This document shows positions 26,401 through 33,242 of a DNA stretch of 64,000 nucleotides, piece after piece (the first letter of the stretch is position 1; each line of letters begins with the position of its first letter). The notes under the pieces are model-generated. The model saw nothing but the letters and a program-made list of their open reading frames with translations, was not told the origin of the DNA and searched no databases. The stretch comes from Nitrosomonas sp. Nm51. Lineage in GTDB: Bacteria > Pseudomonadota > Gammaproteobacteria > Burkholderiales > Nitrosomonadaceae. The stretch covers positions 31,414-95,413 of the forward strand of contig NZ_FOGH01000007.1 of assembly GCF_900111165.1 (NCBI RefSeq), read 5' to 3'. The position numbers were made by a program, and so were the translations under genes.

Positions 26401-27027
26401 CGCATTTCTCGCTCCGACCCCGACGCTTGGGAGAAAGCCTGGGAAAATGATACGGTCAGCATCAGCCATAAAGCCAATTATCTGGATACAGCTGAGTCCT
26501 GGAGCAATGTAATTCTAGATGGCCGTAATTCGGGCGCATTGAGTGGTGGCGATATTTTCGGTGGTGATTTGGGTGTAAGCGGACAAACCTCGATTTCCAG
26601 CACGATCCGTCAGGAAATCGACGGCACGGAAGCGCTACGGTTCGATCTTGATCAGGTTGCAACCCGTGTCACCATTGATCTGTCACGCCTGGAAGGCGAT
26701 TCTACCTTGGGAAGCTTTGATGCAGGCCGGTTACAGTTGCTGGATGGTTCCGGTTTTGTCTTAGATGAACTAACATTTAATGCCGATGCGTTTTCTAGTG
26801 ATCAGCAAATCACACTTGATCATGCTGCCGGTTTTTCTTCCGTTGTGCTGACTTCAGGTGTATACAACGACGCTGACTTCGTTTTCGGCGGCCTGTCCGA
26901 TGCAGCCGGGCAGTATCTGAGCGGCCCGCAGGATTTGGGCAACGGCACATGGAATGCCAGCGACTATCTGGTGGATGCCGTCGAATTTGAATTTGGCGAA
27001 ATAACGCTTGTGGGAATAGCCGGTTAA
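17446..27027 (+). CDS. Giant mosaic protein: DUF4347, Calx-beta, RHS repeats, VWD-like, PKD-like
   Basis: A 3193-residue protein with modules in this order. DUF4347 (about 15-170). Calx-beta domains (about 179-905). A jelly-roll-like segment beginning ELVVNGGAETGDTSGW (about 905-1085). Cadherin-like, Calx-beta and cadherin-like domains (about 1088-1380). An unknown region. YD/RHS repeats from about 1696, ending in an RHS core (RARFYDSDMGRFLSEDP near 2350, then DPLGL near 2390). A hydrophobic linker of about 130 residues. A von Willebrand D-like domain starting GDPHLNTFDGFKYDF near 2525. PKD-like domains (about 2785-2975). The last ~215 residues are the C-terminal domain shared with the 1522-residue protein. 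AAGGTG precedes the ATG. It is probably a surface or secreted protein; RHS shells usually encapsulate a C-terminal toxin, but here more modules follow the core. Confidence 0.85.
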   Translation: MFQDKRDNGNAQKLLFIDAAIQDQATLLKAVRSEYRITKLKSDCDPVIQITNTLAGNGFVQEIILVAHARSGQIVFSNYELDSNELSKRSKEFEAWQKSFISNQTKIFVYACELARGEVGRDFIQQLKNLTGAEIAASSLTIGQWDGKQNWNLDFLTKPFEVLMPFSGGTIEYPHCFAPVVSVTGNSELEGDDETGSSQFLTFDINISEPSTSDIQLGWLARDDRTNSTEMDYIGSDQLVIPAGEASASILLEIYGDTIIEPDERVVFEVFNLSGAEFESGAQRLTTTVFILDDDSGYRDPSLFVNDIELVEGDNDTQNAVFTVQLSRPKTFDLTFDYQTADGSATAGSDYTATSGSLIFPAGQTEAEITVPVIGDTLLEAEESFNLVVRAQGISQFFIDNGDSPAVGTAHIITDDAAGIASQPIVSIRDSRITEIQFGLHMMEFEIILSEPSSGEVSMGWQSLPGTAKINDLGIFGALGFPAGTVTFSPGQTTAFVNFVIPGDPDIEDEIDESLLLELFNPKGAEFAGGVDRLLATGTILSTDNLPELRTVFINDAELVEGDSGSQNAVFKVLLSRPAATDLTFDYQTVDGSATAGSDYTAANGALTFAAGQTEAVVNVAVTGDTLSETTESFTLLVRPQAGSDSVLAGGLTVFSAQALIVEDDNTATTLPVLSIRDTEDTEKTSFFGPGGFLKFEVVLSQPATNEISLSWHALPGTIDVSDIEPSNSSEFPAGNLVIPAGNTTAFIDLRITGDFDFEPDESVLLELYDLTGAEFAGGTDRLTATGIILNDDGDVAQSRTVFIKNVEQIEGSNASSLTFTVKLSRPASTDLAFDYQTADGTAIAGVDYTAVNGILTIPPGQTEAAIQVPVSDDFDLESDETFDLTLTPQGGGDTVTATATIISNDTESILNRELVVNGGAETGDTSGWVSTGIDAVPTTPSSEEFGDFAFTGGAGTAVQTLFQSVDVSNGASQIDTGHIQSNFSIYLQSITNNIVTDLASVDVTFVNNSGETLDSFSLVDDENIFTVGIGESNPIKQWKLFSDVRAVPAGTRSIEILLTADRNGGISSDGFIDQVSLQLGEALVSTGEDAYATINGLPLVVDTATGVLNNDAGNVGNTLTATVVDAPSHGSLNLNTDGSFSYAPDAGFTGTDTFTYRASDGVGLSTPTQVDITVSPISVSSPSVSEGNTGTQQAVFSIQLEQPLSTNLILNYQTIDGTAIAGEDYVAAGDSVTIPAGQTETTIQIAINGDTDLETEETFTLAITPQGGAETFNAAATIIADDVQQPPVAELDAYSVANGATLTVNVIDGVLTNDTDAEGDALTAAVVDEPSQGVLNLNADGSFTYTPNAGFAGTDTFTYRAFDGTDFSVPATVSITVDLPVIFAITGELIVPDSLNPGGTGTSQLIYENNSSTAIPGTLVFAQAIGGGLLADSLTGDYSDGIFLLGLGDGEGAIQVAETGALSFSTKMADAPNGSMTVSAAVADPSQTIDWAALETQLKPESMSDALWHRIYTNFQSEVGANTGEFIATLAENGQYLSSLGVRSDSAAAALSFELEQAGDFGSLVERETDGTAGRGWAFLGDLRLDIDTDGNATLLGSTLLGTLFTLNAEESAYYTVSSSVGQTVSLSGNVLSGVAPTRPIFSMNINGSYTTGGDFDGQLMRTADGFKLENAHGDALLFDHSGTFVKAITVNGLETIAAYDTAGRITSFTGPNGNILTINHDAAGNAISITDTNGQTMTLGYSADGDKLVVATGAAGTANFSYDGNDLSQAIAAGGPNIDFTYDSAGRLTSVSVAGGIEQTTFSYDSLGGYTVTDGAGRTAHISLAPGGQVAVITDSEAASASLQYSSQGKLVGIEFPDGTTAALSVDDLGRPTALADANGATLAYAYHDNFNVPVSFTDANGATRAFSYNDQGEMVQAAWADGTHLDFGYDANGQITDFSNRRGESVTYDYDARGRLTAESAGTSGAVSYTYDAAGNLLTATTNEGTTALTYDAANRVTQIEYPNGRSLSYTYDAAGNRTSMTDQDGNAQFYQYDAAGRLINLSNNDGSLVSYTYDAAGNLMREDNGNGTATTYSYDATGRLLEIFNLDAVGNENSRIVYSYDTAGQRTGMETADGAWTYGYDAVGQLTSAHFTSTRAGLADKQIEYAYDAAGNRISKTEDGVTTHYTTNALNQYVTAGGATLSYDADGNLITKTDSNGSWNYIYDLENRLTSVTTPTGDVTQYEYDVFGNRSAVIENGVRTEFLIDPFGLGNVIDEYAADGSLIASYAHGLGLAGRIAGDGSTAYYDIDGVGSVIGITDGSGNEVNRYGYTPFGNELFESEIIANSFEFNGALGVSEDANNLNYMRARFYDSDMGRFLSEDPLWTGGERANLYRFGINDPVENLDPLGLFSLRKIVDGIGKIGEGTLYAVSSIPLPIAGTYLAIKLAPTTIKNAITFSQHAYKFGPGAAVVALPTEAATTVGGVGQLYVAASFYNDPLGFVLKNLPGFKSIVEGILDIENGLGIIDDEIHAIALDLLAKSAGDPHLNTFDGFKYDFQAAGEFTLVHGIDSGLEIQVRQEPWGNSNLVSVNTAVAMQVGDDVVGIYRGQPNPVNINGEFVAITDGETVSVGDGSIYRQGNTYVVTNAQGDGFWARVGSFINVAPFLSTERQGEIAGLLGNADGDKTNDIALADGTVLTGPLTKQDLYGPFADSWRVTPETSLFVYGDGESTETFTIPNFPLRTISVNDLDPAVRAAAEEAVRNVGLTEGTIEFENAVLDVALTGEIEFAQAALELLQIFDPSTGLALTVGEQAQLNEGDNFSRQISFTDDVDSGDADRTYSIDWGDGSAIESGVLTSDIQLFDMTHQFVDGDASYTVSVTVEDGSDDIATQQFTVNVDNVAPIIALSGAAKINAGDNYTLNLGDIIDPGDDTVTSFIVNWGDGSSDIFNSAGDVSHIYSAAGSNTISVDLVDEDGTHANAGSLAVTVDSSSQAETISIGDAPLRISRSDPDAWEKAWENDTVSISHKANYLDTAESWSNVILDGRNSGALSGGDIFGGDLGVSGQTSISSTIRQEIDGTEALRFDLDQVATRVTIDLSRLEGDSTLGSFDAGRLQLLDGSGFVLDELTFNADAFSSDQQITLDHAAGFSSVVLTSGVYNDADFVFGGLSDAAGQYLSGPQDLGNGTWNASDYLVDAVEFEFGEITLVGIAG

Positions 27028-27145
27028 CTGGCATGGTTTGGAGCAACCCGTTACGCATGTGGATTAGTGATGTTACGGAATTAAATTGATACAAACCGGG
27101 TTTTTAATTCTTTCAGCAACGATCTGCTTTTAAGGAGAAACTAAA

Positions 27146-28483
27146 TTGGCAACCGATGAAACACTCGATAATTATCCCGATCTGACAGCCGATCAGATGG
27201 CCAATGCTGTATTACTAACTTTCTCACCTACTCTTGTTGAGTTTGCCACTCCTGAATGGGACAACACAGCTGTTGCTTCAGGAATAGGACCAATACCATT
27301 GCAACACCTTTATAAGATTGAAGCGACAGAAGGTGCAACCTATGACATTTTTGCCAATAGTTTTGAGGAACCTGCGCTGATTGTGTATGACAATCAGGGC
27401 AACGCAATATTCGTCAATGACGATTCCGATGATCCGGTTCCAGTCCCTACGGAAAATAATCCTGATAAACGGCCATCGGAATTGGATGAGATATCCGATT
27501 GGGTGGCACCTTATACTGGGGTATTTTTTGTTGCCCCTGGTTGGCAGCAAGGAAGTGTTACTGACTTTGTTTATTCACTTAACATTCAGGAAGACATCGA
27601 CACCGTCACATCAAACAACACGGATGGTGATACACCTTCTTCAGCACAAATTCATCTGGCCACTTACGGCGTCACGATTCAGCAAGCCAGAGATTTTATT
27701 CTGTCGCATGTCGACCAACCGGCGACGATTTTCAATGCTGCAAAACAATTTGGTGTGACGACGCAGATGCTCAGCGAGATTACCGGTTTTTCTACCGATG
27801 TCATTGACAGTTTCTTTGCTTCGTTTGGCATGAATACCGATGCGTTGAACGGCGTTATTGCCCCTGATATCCCAAGTGGTCATAAACTGCTGCCGGAAAA
27901 TCTGGCCTCGTTAAGTCATCTGGTCGTGTTCAATACCAATTCAGGGATATTGTCTACCGATTCATTGAGAGAGAATAATTTCCGAGGTGTGTATGAGCCG
28001 GATTATTTTGACGTGTTCGATCCAAATAATTATCAGGGTTCATCGGACGGTGTGTTTACTGCTGAAGAATTGGGCGTTGCTCATCTGTCAAATCTGCCGG
28101 CAACAACAGAAACCCTGGAGTCGTTGATTTACGGTACAATGGTCAATGCATTTCGGGCTATTGGCGAATCAGAGATTATTCAGATTGCTTCATATTTTCG
28201 TTCCCATCCCGATCTAATCGATAATCCAGATACATCTGAATTTGCCGCGTTAATGAACGACGTTTTTAGCGATAGGCCAGCAGATCCTATTTACAGGGAT
28301 GATACCCAACTGGCTCAGGCTGTGTATCAAGCTACCAATGTTCTGATCGATGATGTTATACGAAATGACTTTGAAGATATTTTAATTATGTCATTGATTG
28401 ATGTAACCGCTGCATCTATGCTGGAACTAATCTCAAATGGCAGAGCCGATATATTTTTTGATAGTGGCGGCGTGTTCTTGTGA
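27146..28483 (+). CDS. Unknown 445-aa protein following the RHS-containing gene
   Basis: Translation most likely starts at the TTG at 27146, because AAGGAG lies eight bases upstream and the next in-frame ATG is 50 bases further on. The N-terminal ~155 residues form a beta-rich, acidic domain reminiscent of bacterial pre-peptidase or subtilisin-propeptide-like beta-sandwiches (phrases YKIEATEGATYDIFAN and GVFFVAPG). The rest is mostly helical, and I do not recognise it. No signal peptide. The gene follows the giant RHS/VWD gene by 118 bp in the same direction, so it may be a cosecreted partner, an accessory factor or an immunity-like protein. These roles are guesses from position only. Confidence 0.7.
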   Translation: MATDETLDNYPDLTADQMANAVLLTFSPTLVEFATPEWDNTAVASGIGPIPLQHLYKIEATEGATYDIFANSFEEPALIVYDNQGNAIFVNDDSDDPVPVPTENNPDKRPSELDEISDWVAPYTGVFFVAPGWQQGSVTDFVYSLNIQEDIDTVTSNNTDGDTPSSAQIHLATYGVTIQQARDFILSHVDQPATIFNAAKQFGVTTQMLSEITGFSTDVIDSFFASFGMNTDALNGVIAPDIPSGHKLLPENLASLSHLVVFNTNSGILSTDSLRENNFRGVYEPDYFDVFDPNNYQGSSDGVFTAEELGVAHLSNLPATTETLESLIYGTMVNAFRAIGESEIIQIASYFRSHPDLIDNPDTSEFAALMNDVFSDRPADPIYRDDTQLAQAVYQATNVLIDDVIRNDFEDILIMSLIDVTAASMLELISNGRADIFFDSGGVFL

Positions 28484-28594
28484 GTTGTCGGACAATAAAA
28501 TGCAGCCGGTGCAAAGCGGGCAGAAACCTGTGGTGGCGCGGCGGAACCGGTTTTGTCGTGCGCCGGGTTTGTTGGCCGGTATTTGATGTTGGAT

Positions 28595-29677
28595 TTACTG
28601 CTGCAACGGTTTGTCGTCTGTAACCGGTTTTGTTTTGCTGTTGTTCAGCAGATTCGGCGGCGGGCCGATCGGTTCGAAATCCCGCAACAGCGGAACATCG
28701 TTTTTGTTGACCCAGCGGATGTTCATATCGTAACTGCCGTGCGGTCCCCAGCTGCCGGTGAATTTCTTGCCATCCGGCGTAAACGTCCAGCACATATCCT
28801 CGCCGCCCGTGTTGATGGTATCGCCGAGGTTTACCGGTTGCTGCCATTCTCCATTTTCATCCTGATGCGCAATCCATTCATCATGCCCGCCCCGCGAACC
28901 CAGGTCCGGCCGCATGCTGGTGATGATTAAGCTTTTGCCGTCTTTCGACAGTCCGGTCCAGTGCATATGGTCGCGGTATGGAGAATTGATTTTCGGCCCC
29001 AGACTTTCAGGCGCCTGCCATACGCCGTCCTTTTTTTCAACTTTCCAGATATCGCTGTCCTGTGTTACGCCCGGTTGATGGTAGCTGTAGTAAATCAGAC
29101 TGTCGGAGGCAATGATCGGGCAGTGTTCTTCCCCGGTCGGGGTATTGATATTCGGCAATTCCGGCACATCGTTCCAGTTTCTGGCGGATTGCCAGACGCC
29201 ATCGACTTTCTGAACGACGTAGAGATCGCCGGACAGCATGTTGCCCGGCTCGTATCGCGTGAAATAGATGACATTGCCGTCGTCGGAAAAACTCGGCTCC
29301 AGTTCCCAGGCGGCTGTGTTAATGTTCGGCCCCACGGCCGGGTCAATGTCCGGCCCCAGATGAACCGGCGGCTGCCAGGCGTCATGTTCGTAGCGAGATA
29401 TCCAGATGTCGAAGTTGTACGGATTGCCGGGCGACTCGATGCTGCCTTCGCGGGTTGAAACAAAAATGGCCGTTTTGCCATCCGTACTGTAGGTAATCTC
29501 GAGTTCCGCGCCGGGCGAATTGATCGGCTCGCCCATGCTTTGGGTTACACGCGGTGTTTCTGTAGTTCCGCCATCGTCTGACCCGTGCATACCCGGCATT
29601 GCATAGGAAAGGTTGCAGGTCAGGATGAACGTAAGCGTTACGGAACAAAGTCTGGGTATGCGCAGTGTCGCTTTCAT
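28595..29677 (-). CDS. Exported PD40/TolB-like beta-propeller protein
   Basis: A 360-residue protein with a signal peptide (hydrophobic LCSVTLTFILTCNLSYA) and repeated WD40-like PD40 motifs: TDGKTAIFVSTR, SDDGNVIYFTR, KDGKSLIITSMRP and PDGKKFTGSW. This is the propeller type found in TolB and in surveys of periplasmic enzymes; it normally serves protein or ligand binding. It is the last gene of a minus-strand set with purL, the ChaN/PDZ gene and the M1 peptidase, 78 bp after the latter. A convergent unknown gene ends 112 bp away. No enzymatic motif is visible. Confidence 0.8.
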   Translation of the reverse strand: MKATLRIPRLCSVTLTFILTCNLSYAMPGMHGSDDGGTTETPRVTQSMGEPINSPGAELEITYSTDGKTAIFVSTREGSIESPGNPYNFDIWISRYEHDAWQPPVHLGPDIDPAVGPNINTAAWELEPSFSDDGNVIYFTRYEPGNMLSGDLYVVQKVDGVWQSARNWNDVPELPNINTPTGEEHCPIIASDSLIYYSYHQPGVTQDSDIWKVEKKDGVWQAPESLGPKINSPYRDHMHWTGLSKDGKSLIITSMRPDLGSRGGHDEWIAHQDENGEWQQPVNLGDTINTGGEDMCWTFTPDGKKFTGSWGPHGSYDMNIRWVNKNDVPLLRDFEPIGPPPNLLNNSKTKPVTDDKPLQQ

Positions 29678-29755
29678 ACGCTGATCTCGCTTTCAAAAAA
29701 TTTTTACTGCCACCATGGCAAGGATAGGCTGATGACGCCGGTTTGGCAATAGCCT

Positions 29756-31810
29756 TCATTCAATCATAAATTTTTGCATTCGAACAGGCCAGACGCCTCT
29801 TTCCACTGCCTGGCGTCCATCAAACACGAGATAACTCTGCCGCCCGTAATGCGGCAGTGGCCGGATGAGGGATTCAAGTGAAGCGCTGTCTTGTGCGGAA
29901 ATAATAGCCAGTGATGTGCCTTCCGGGCTGGTCAGGGTCCAGGTCTGCGCGGTTCCTTTTGCGTTAATTTCATCGGGTTTTGCCGGCAGGTCACGCGCAT
30001 CGAGCCAGGCATCAACTTCATGATGCAGGCCGATGACCAGAGTGGGTGCGCCGGTAACAGGCCGGCCGGCGGGCAAAATCTGCGGGGTGCGGCGTTGCAG
30101 TTTTTCGGCCAGAATTGTGGCGGTTTGCCGTGTTTCATCATCGCTCGATAATAAAACAGTTGTTGTGGTTGGATTGATCATGATTTCGCGCAGGATCGGT
30201 GGCGCCTCACCGGGTGCGAGCAGGCGGAAAAGGCGCATGTCCGGATCGAGGATGGCGGACTGCGCTTTGCCGTCAAGGTCAAGTGTAAATGTCTGTTCCG
30301 TGTGCCGCAGATTGAGCAGGTGTATTTCTTCGCCCGAATCGGTCTGGATGGCTACCGGCACGCGCAGTTGATATGCCGGCTCGGATTGCTGCAGTGTGAT
30401 ATGCAGGCGGTAACCCGAACCGCTCTGCTCCTGCATGGCTTCGGTTACAGTCAGACTTGGGGCGCCGGTGCGGGTCAGCCACTGATCGAAAAAAAACGCC
30501 AGATCGCGGGCTGAAATGATTTCAAATGCGGTCTGCAAGTGGCTCCATGAGGTGACTTTGAAACGCTGCATGCTCCAGATGCCCTGAATCGAACGGTTAA
30601 ACATGTCCTCACCGATCAAGTCGCGCAGCATGAAAAAAAGCATCGCAGCCTTGTGATAGCCGACGATTTTTGAGGCGCCGTGCCTGCGTGAGGTGAATGC
30701 CGTTAACGGCGCGTCCTGGCCGGGCTCCAGCGCGGCAAAATCACGCAGCCAGCCAAGCCGCATTTCGCGGGCGGCTTCATCGCTTTCCTGTTCCTTGTAG
30801 GTGTAATCCGCCATGAAGGTGGTCAGTCCTTCCGACCAGTTGCCGTTTTCATAGTCGGGATAGACCGCATTGCCCCACCAGTTGTGTAGTACTTCATGAC
30901 CGAGAGAAGTGTCTTTGATGAAAGGCAGCCGCAGCACGTTGATGCCGAGATAAGTCAGCGTCGGCATGCCGAAACCGGTCGGTGTCGGGCTGGAGACGAT
31001 ACTGAACCCGGTAAAAGGATAAGCCCCAATCCATGATTCGTATAATTCGAAATAGCGTTTGACGGCTGCCAGATAGTCGCGTGCCAGTTGACCGATCTGA
31101 GGATGAAAGTAGGTGCGCAGCTGGATTGGCCTGCCTGTGACGCCCGTGTAGTGATCCGATTCAATTTCATACGGACCGGCCATTAAATCAATACCTTTTG
31201 CGGCATGATCGAATTCGAAGCGCGCCCGGTAACCGGCATCGTCATCCTGCTCGTCGATCAGGCGCCCCGCCGCCAGTCCGCGCTGGCCTGGGGGCAGTTT
31301 TATCTGTACGCTATAATGGATCAGCCCGTTGGCGACGCGCGGATACCAGTTTGATGCGTCCGGCAGGAATGTGCCAGCCTCACCGCTCACGGCAATCGGT
31401 CTTCCAAGTGTCTGTTCATGATCGAGTGTTTCATCAAGCGGGTGCAGCTGGCCGCGCCAGTGAATTTCGATTTGATGCGGACGCAATATGGCATAGGGAA
31501 TTTGCCAGTAATGCGACCGGCCGGAATCGGTTTGCGGTGCAAACGGCATTTCGTCAATGAATGCCTGAGTGACTTCGAACCGGCTGTCAAGTATCAGGGT
31601 GTGATCGCGGGTTTTATTGAACGTGATAACGCTTTTGCCCGTTAACATGCGGGTTGCAGGGTCGATACTTACCTCAATGTCGTAACTGATGGTGCCTTCA
31701 TGACCGATGTCACTGCCCGGAATCGGTGCAGCCATAACAGTTTCGGCAAAATAAGGCAACACAAAAACTGAAAATAAAAGTAACAGGCGAATTGTTTGAA
31801 TGTTTATCAT
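29756..31810 (-). CDS. M1-family metallopeptidase, exported
   Basis: A 684-residue protein with an N-terminal signal peptide (LLLLFSVFVLPYFAETVMAAP). The zinc site HEVLH (residues 305-309) followed by WWGN and, 18 residues after the second histidine, the glutamate of WSEGLTTF define the M1/gluzincin family. The exopeptidase motif that reads GAMEN in classical aminopeptidases is replaced by PTGFGMPTLTY, so substrate choice may differ from standard aminopeptidases. The C-terminal third after residue 430 is beta-rich. It lies 136 bp after the ChaN/PDZ gene and 78 bp before the propeller gene on the same strand. Confidence 0.85.
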   Translation of the reverse strand: MINIQTIRLLLLFSVFVLPYFAETVMAAPIPGSDIGHEGTISYDIEVSIDPATRMLTGKSVITFNKTRDHTLILDSRFEVTQAFIDEMPFAPQTDSGRSHYWQIPYAILRPHQIEIHWRGQLHPLDETLDHEQTLGRPIAVSGEAGTFLPDASNWYPRVANGLIHYSVQIKLPPGQRGLAAGRLIDEQDDDAGYRARFEFDHAAKGIDLMAGPYEIESDHYTGVTGRPIQLRTYFHPQIGQLARDYLAAVKRYFELYESWIGAYPFTGFSIVSSPTPTGFGMPTLTYLGINVLRLPFIKDTSLGHEVLHNWWGNAVYPDYENGNWSEGLTTFMADYTYKEQESDEAAREMRLGWLRDFAALEPGQDAPLTAFTSRRHGASKIVGYHKAAMLFFMLRDLIGEDMFNRSIQGIWSMQRFKVTSWSHLQTAFEIISARDLAFFFDQWLTRTGAPSLTVTEAMQEQSGSGYRLHITLQQSEPAYQLRVPVAIQTDSGEEIHLLNLRHTEQTFTLDLDGKAQSAILDPDMRLFRLLAPGEAPPILREIMINPTTTTVLLSSDDETRQTATILAEKLQRRTPQILPAGRPVTGAPTLVIGLHHEVDAWLDARDLPAKPDEINAKGTAQTWTLTSPEGTSLAIISAQDSASLESLIRPLPHYGRQSYLVFDGRQAVERGVWPVRMQKFMIE

Positions 31811-31946
31811 GGCTTAGAAAAATTGTTGCGGTGCATGCGTGGGTTAACTTGTAGAACACAAGACTTGATCCGGCAGATGTATGATTGGACTGTTTCGCGC
31901 CGTAACCGGATGCATCATTGCACATAACACATGACGACCCCCCTAA

Positions 31947-33227
31947 TTAACGCGCAGTCAATGGCGGAAATTTGGCGATGACTTCCGTTTCTCTGTTGTT
32001 GCGTTTGATTTTGAGCGGCAGCCAGGTGCCCGGCGCATGCCGTCTGACGATATTGATGACATCATCGGTCGTCTTCAGCGTCACGCCCGCCATTTCCAGG
32101 ATGACATCGGCGTCTTCCAGGCCGGAAGCCTCAGCAATACTGCCTTTTTCAACCTGCAGCACCAGGGCGCCGCCGCGCGCCATTTCGAAACGGATGCCAA
32201 GACGTTGATGTTTCGGTTCTTCAAATGGATCTGAAATATGCGGCAACACGCCAAAAACCGCATCGGCGACACCTGCCACGAGCTGTTTGCAGGATTTGTT
32301 GGTATCCCAGGGCAGCAGCGACACGATATCGGTGACGCCAAGATCATGTAACTGATGCGGCACGCCGTAACCATGCACGACATGACCCGAGCCCATAATA
32401 CCGACCACCAGCGGTTTTCCGTTTTTATCCGAATTGTTCAAAACCTGATGCAATGCTTGCGCCATGGCGCGGTCCCATAATTGCTGACCGGCATAGAAAC
32501 GCTTGAAATCTGGATCGTCATAATTGATCTGTCCGTCTTTTTTATTTTTGCGATCGTGCTGTTTGTAAATCGGCATCAGAAAATCGAGGTACGCCTGACT
32601 GGGATCTGCAGGGCGCGTTACTCCCTCGCGTTCTTCAACCGGCACACCGTGAAGTCCTTTTTCGGAAACCATGCGGCGCAGGCGCCGTTCGATATTCAAT
32701 GCAACCATCGGAATATGATTCATACGCGCAAAATGAAACAGCGGCAGATAAAGTGCCGGGTCGGTATTCCAGACCTTGTCCCATTCGGATGCCGCAAGAA
32801 ATTCTTTCTCGCTCAGTTCGCCTGCAATCCATTGATCCAGCACAGGCTGAATGCGGCGCGGAAACATTTCGAAACCGATGACCATGTCCGGCCGCAATGC
32901 ATGCATTGCCGCCAGCATCTGCAGTTGCCAGCGGTGATGGTCCGCATTGACGTGCGTTTCGCCCAGCAGTACCACTGAATTCTTAACCGCCTGATCAATG
33001 ACATCGGCATAAGCTGTTGTACCGCCGCCCGGAATAATCCAGCTGCCGAGCGGTATGCAATTTGACCGGGCGGGTTTGTTTCCGGGTTTGATGCCGGTTG
33101 CTGTTAAGTTCGGCGTTTCGGCCAGGGCAGTGGTGATCGTGTAACCAAAAAATGCCAGCACTGCCAGCGCGGTCATTTTTCTTGTTAGTATCGCATTTCT
33201 TATTAATATCATATTGCTTTTCATCAT
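31947..33227 (-). CDS. ChaN/Tiki-like haem-binding-fold protein with C-terminal PDZ domain
   Basis: A 426-residue exported protein (signal sequence ending TTALA). The central part (about residues 65-310) matches the ChaN/EreA-like superfamily: VVLLGETHVNADHHRWQ, VIGFEMFPRR and GSGHVVHGYGVPHQL, with the conserved Glu-Thr-His and late histidines. ChaN binds haem and has been linked to iron uptake; relatives include Tiki-type proteases. The last ~90 residues form a PDZ domain (ARGGALVLQVEKGSIAEASG, LEDADVILEMAG). No lipobox cysteine follows the signal sequence, so it is probably soluble in the periplasm. It begins 15 bp after purL, implying cotranscription. Confidence 0.85.
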   Translation of the reverse strand: MMKSNMILIRNAILTRKMTALAVLAFFGYTITTALAETPNLTATGIKPGNKPARSNCIPLGSWIIPGGGTTAYADVIDQAVKNSVVLLGETHVNADHHRWQLQMLAAMHALRPDMVIGFEMFPRRIQPVLDQWIAGELSEKEFLAASEWDKVWNTDPALYLPLFHFARMNHIPMVALNIERRLRRMVSEKGLHGVPVEEREGVTRPADPSQAYLDFLMPIYKQHDRKNKKDGQINYDDPDFKRFYAGQQLWDRAMAQALHQVLNNSDKNGKPLVVGIMGSGHVVHGYGVPHQLHDLGVTDIVSLLPWDTNKSCKQLVAGVADAVFGVLPHISDPFEEPKHQRLGIRFEMARGGALVLQVEKGSIAEASGLEDADVILEMAGVTLKTTDDVINIVRRHAPGTWLPLKIKRNNRETEVIAKFPPLTAR

Positions 33228-33242
33228 TAATATGTCCGCTTG

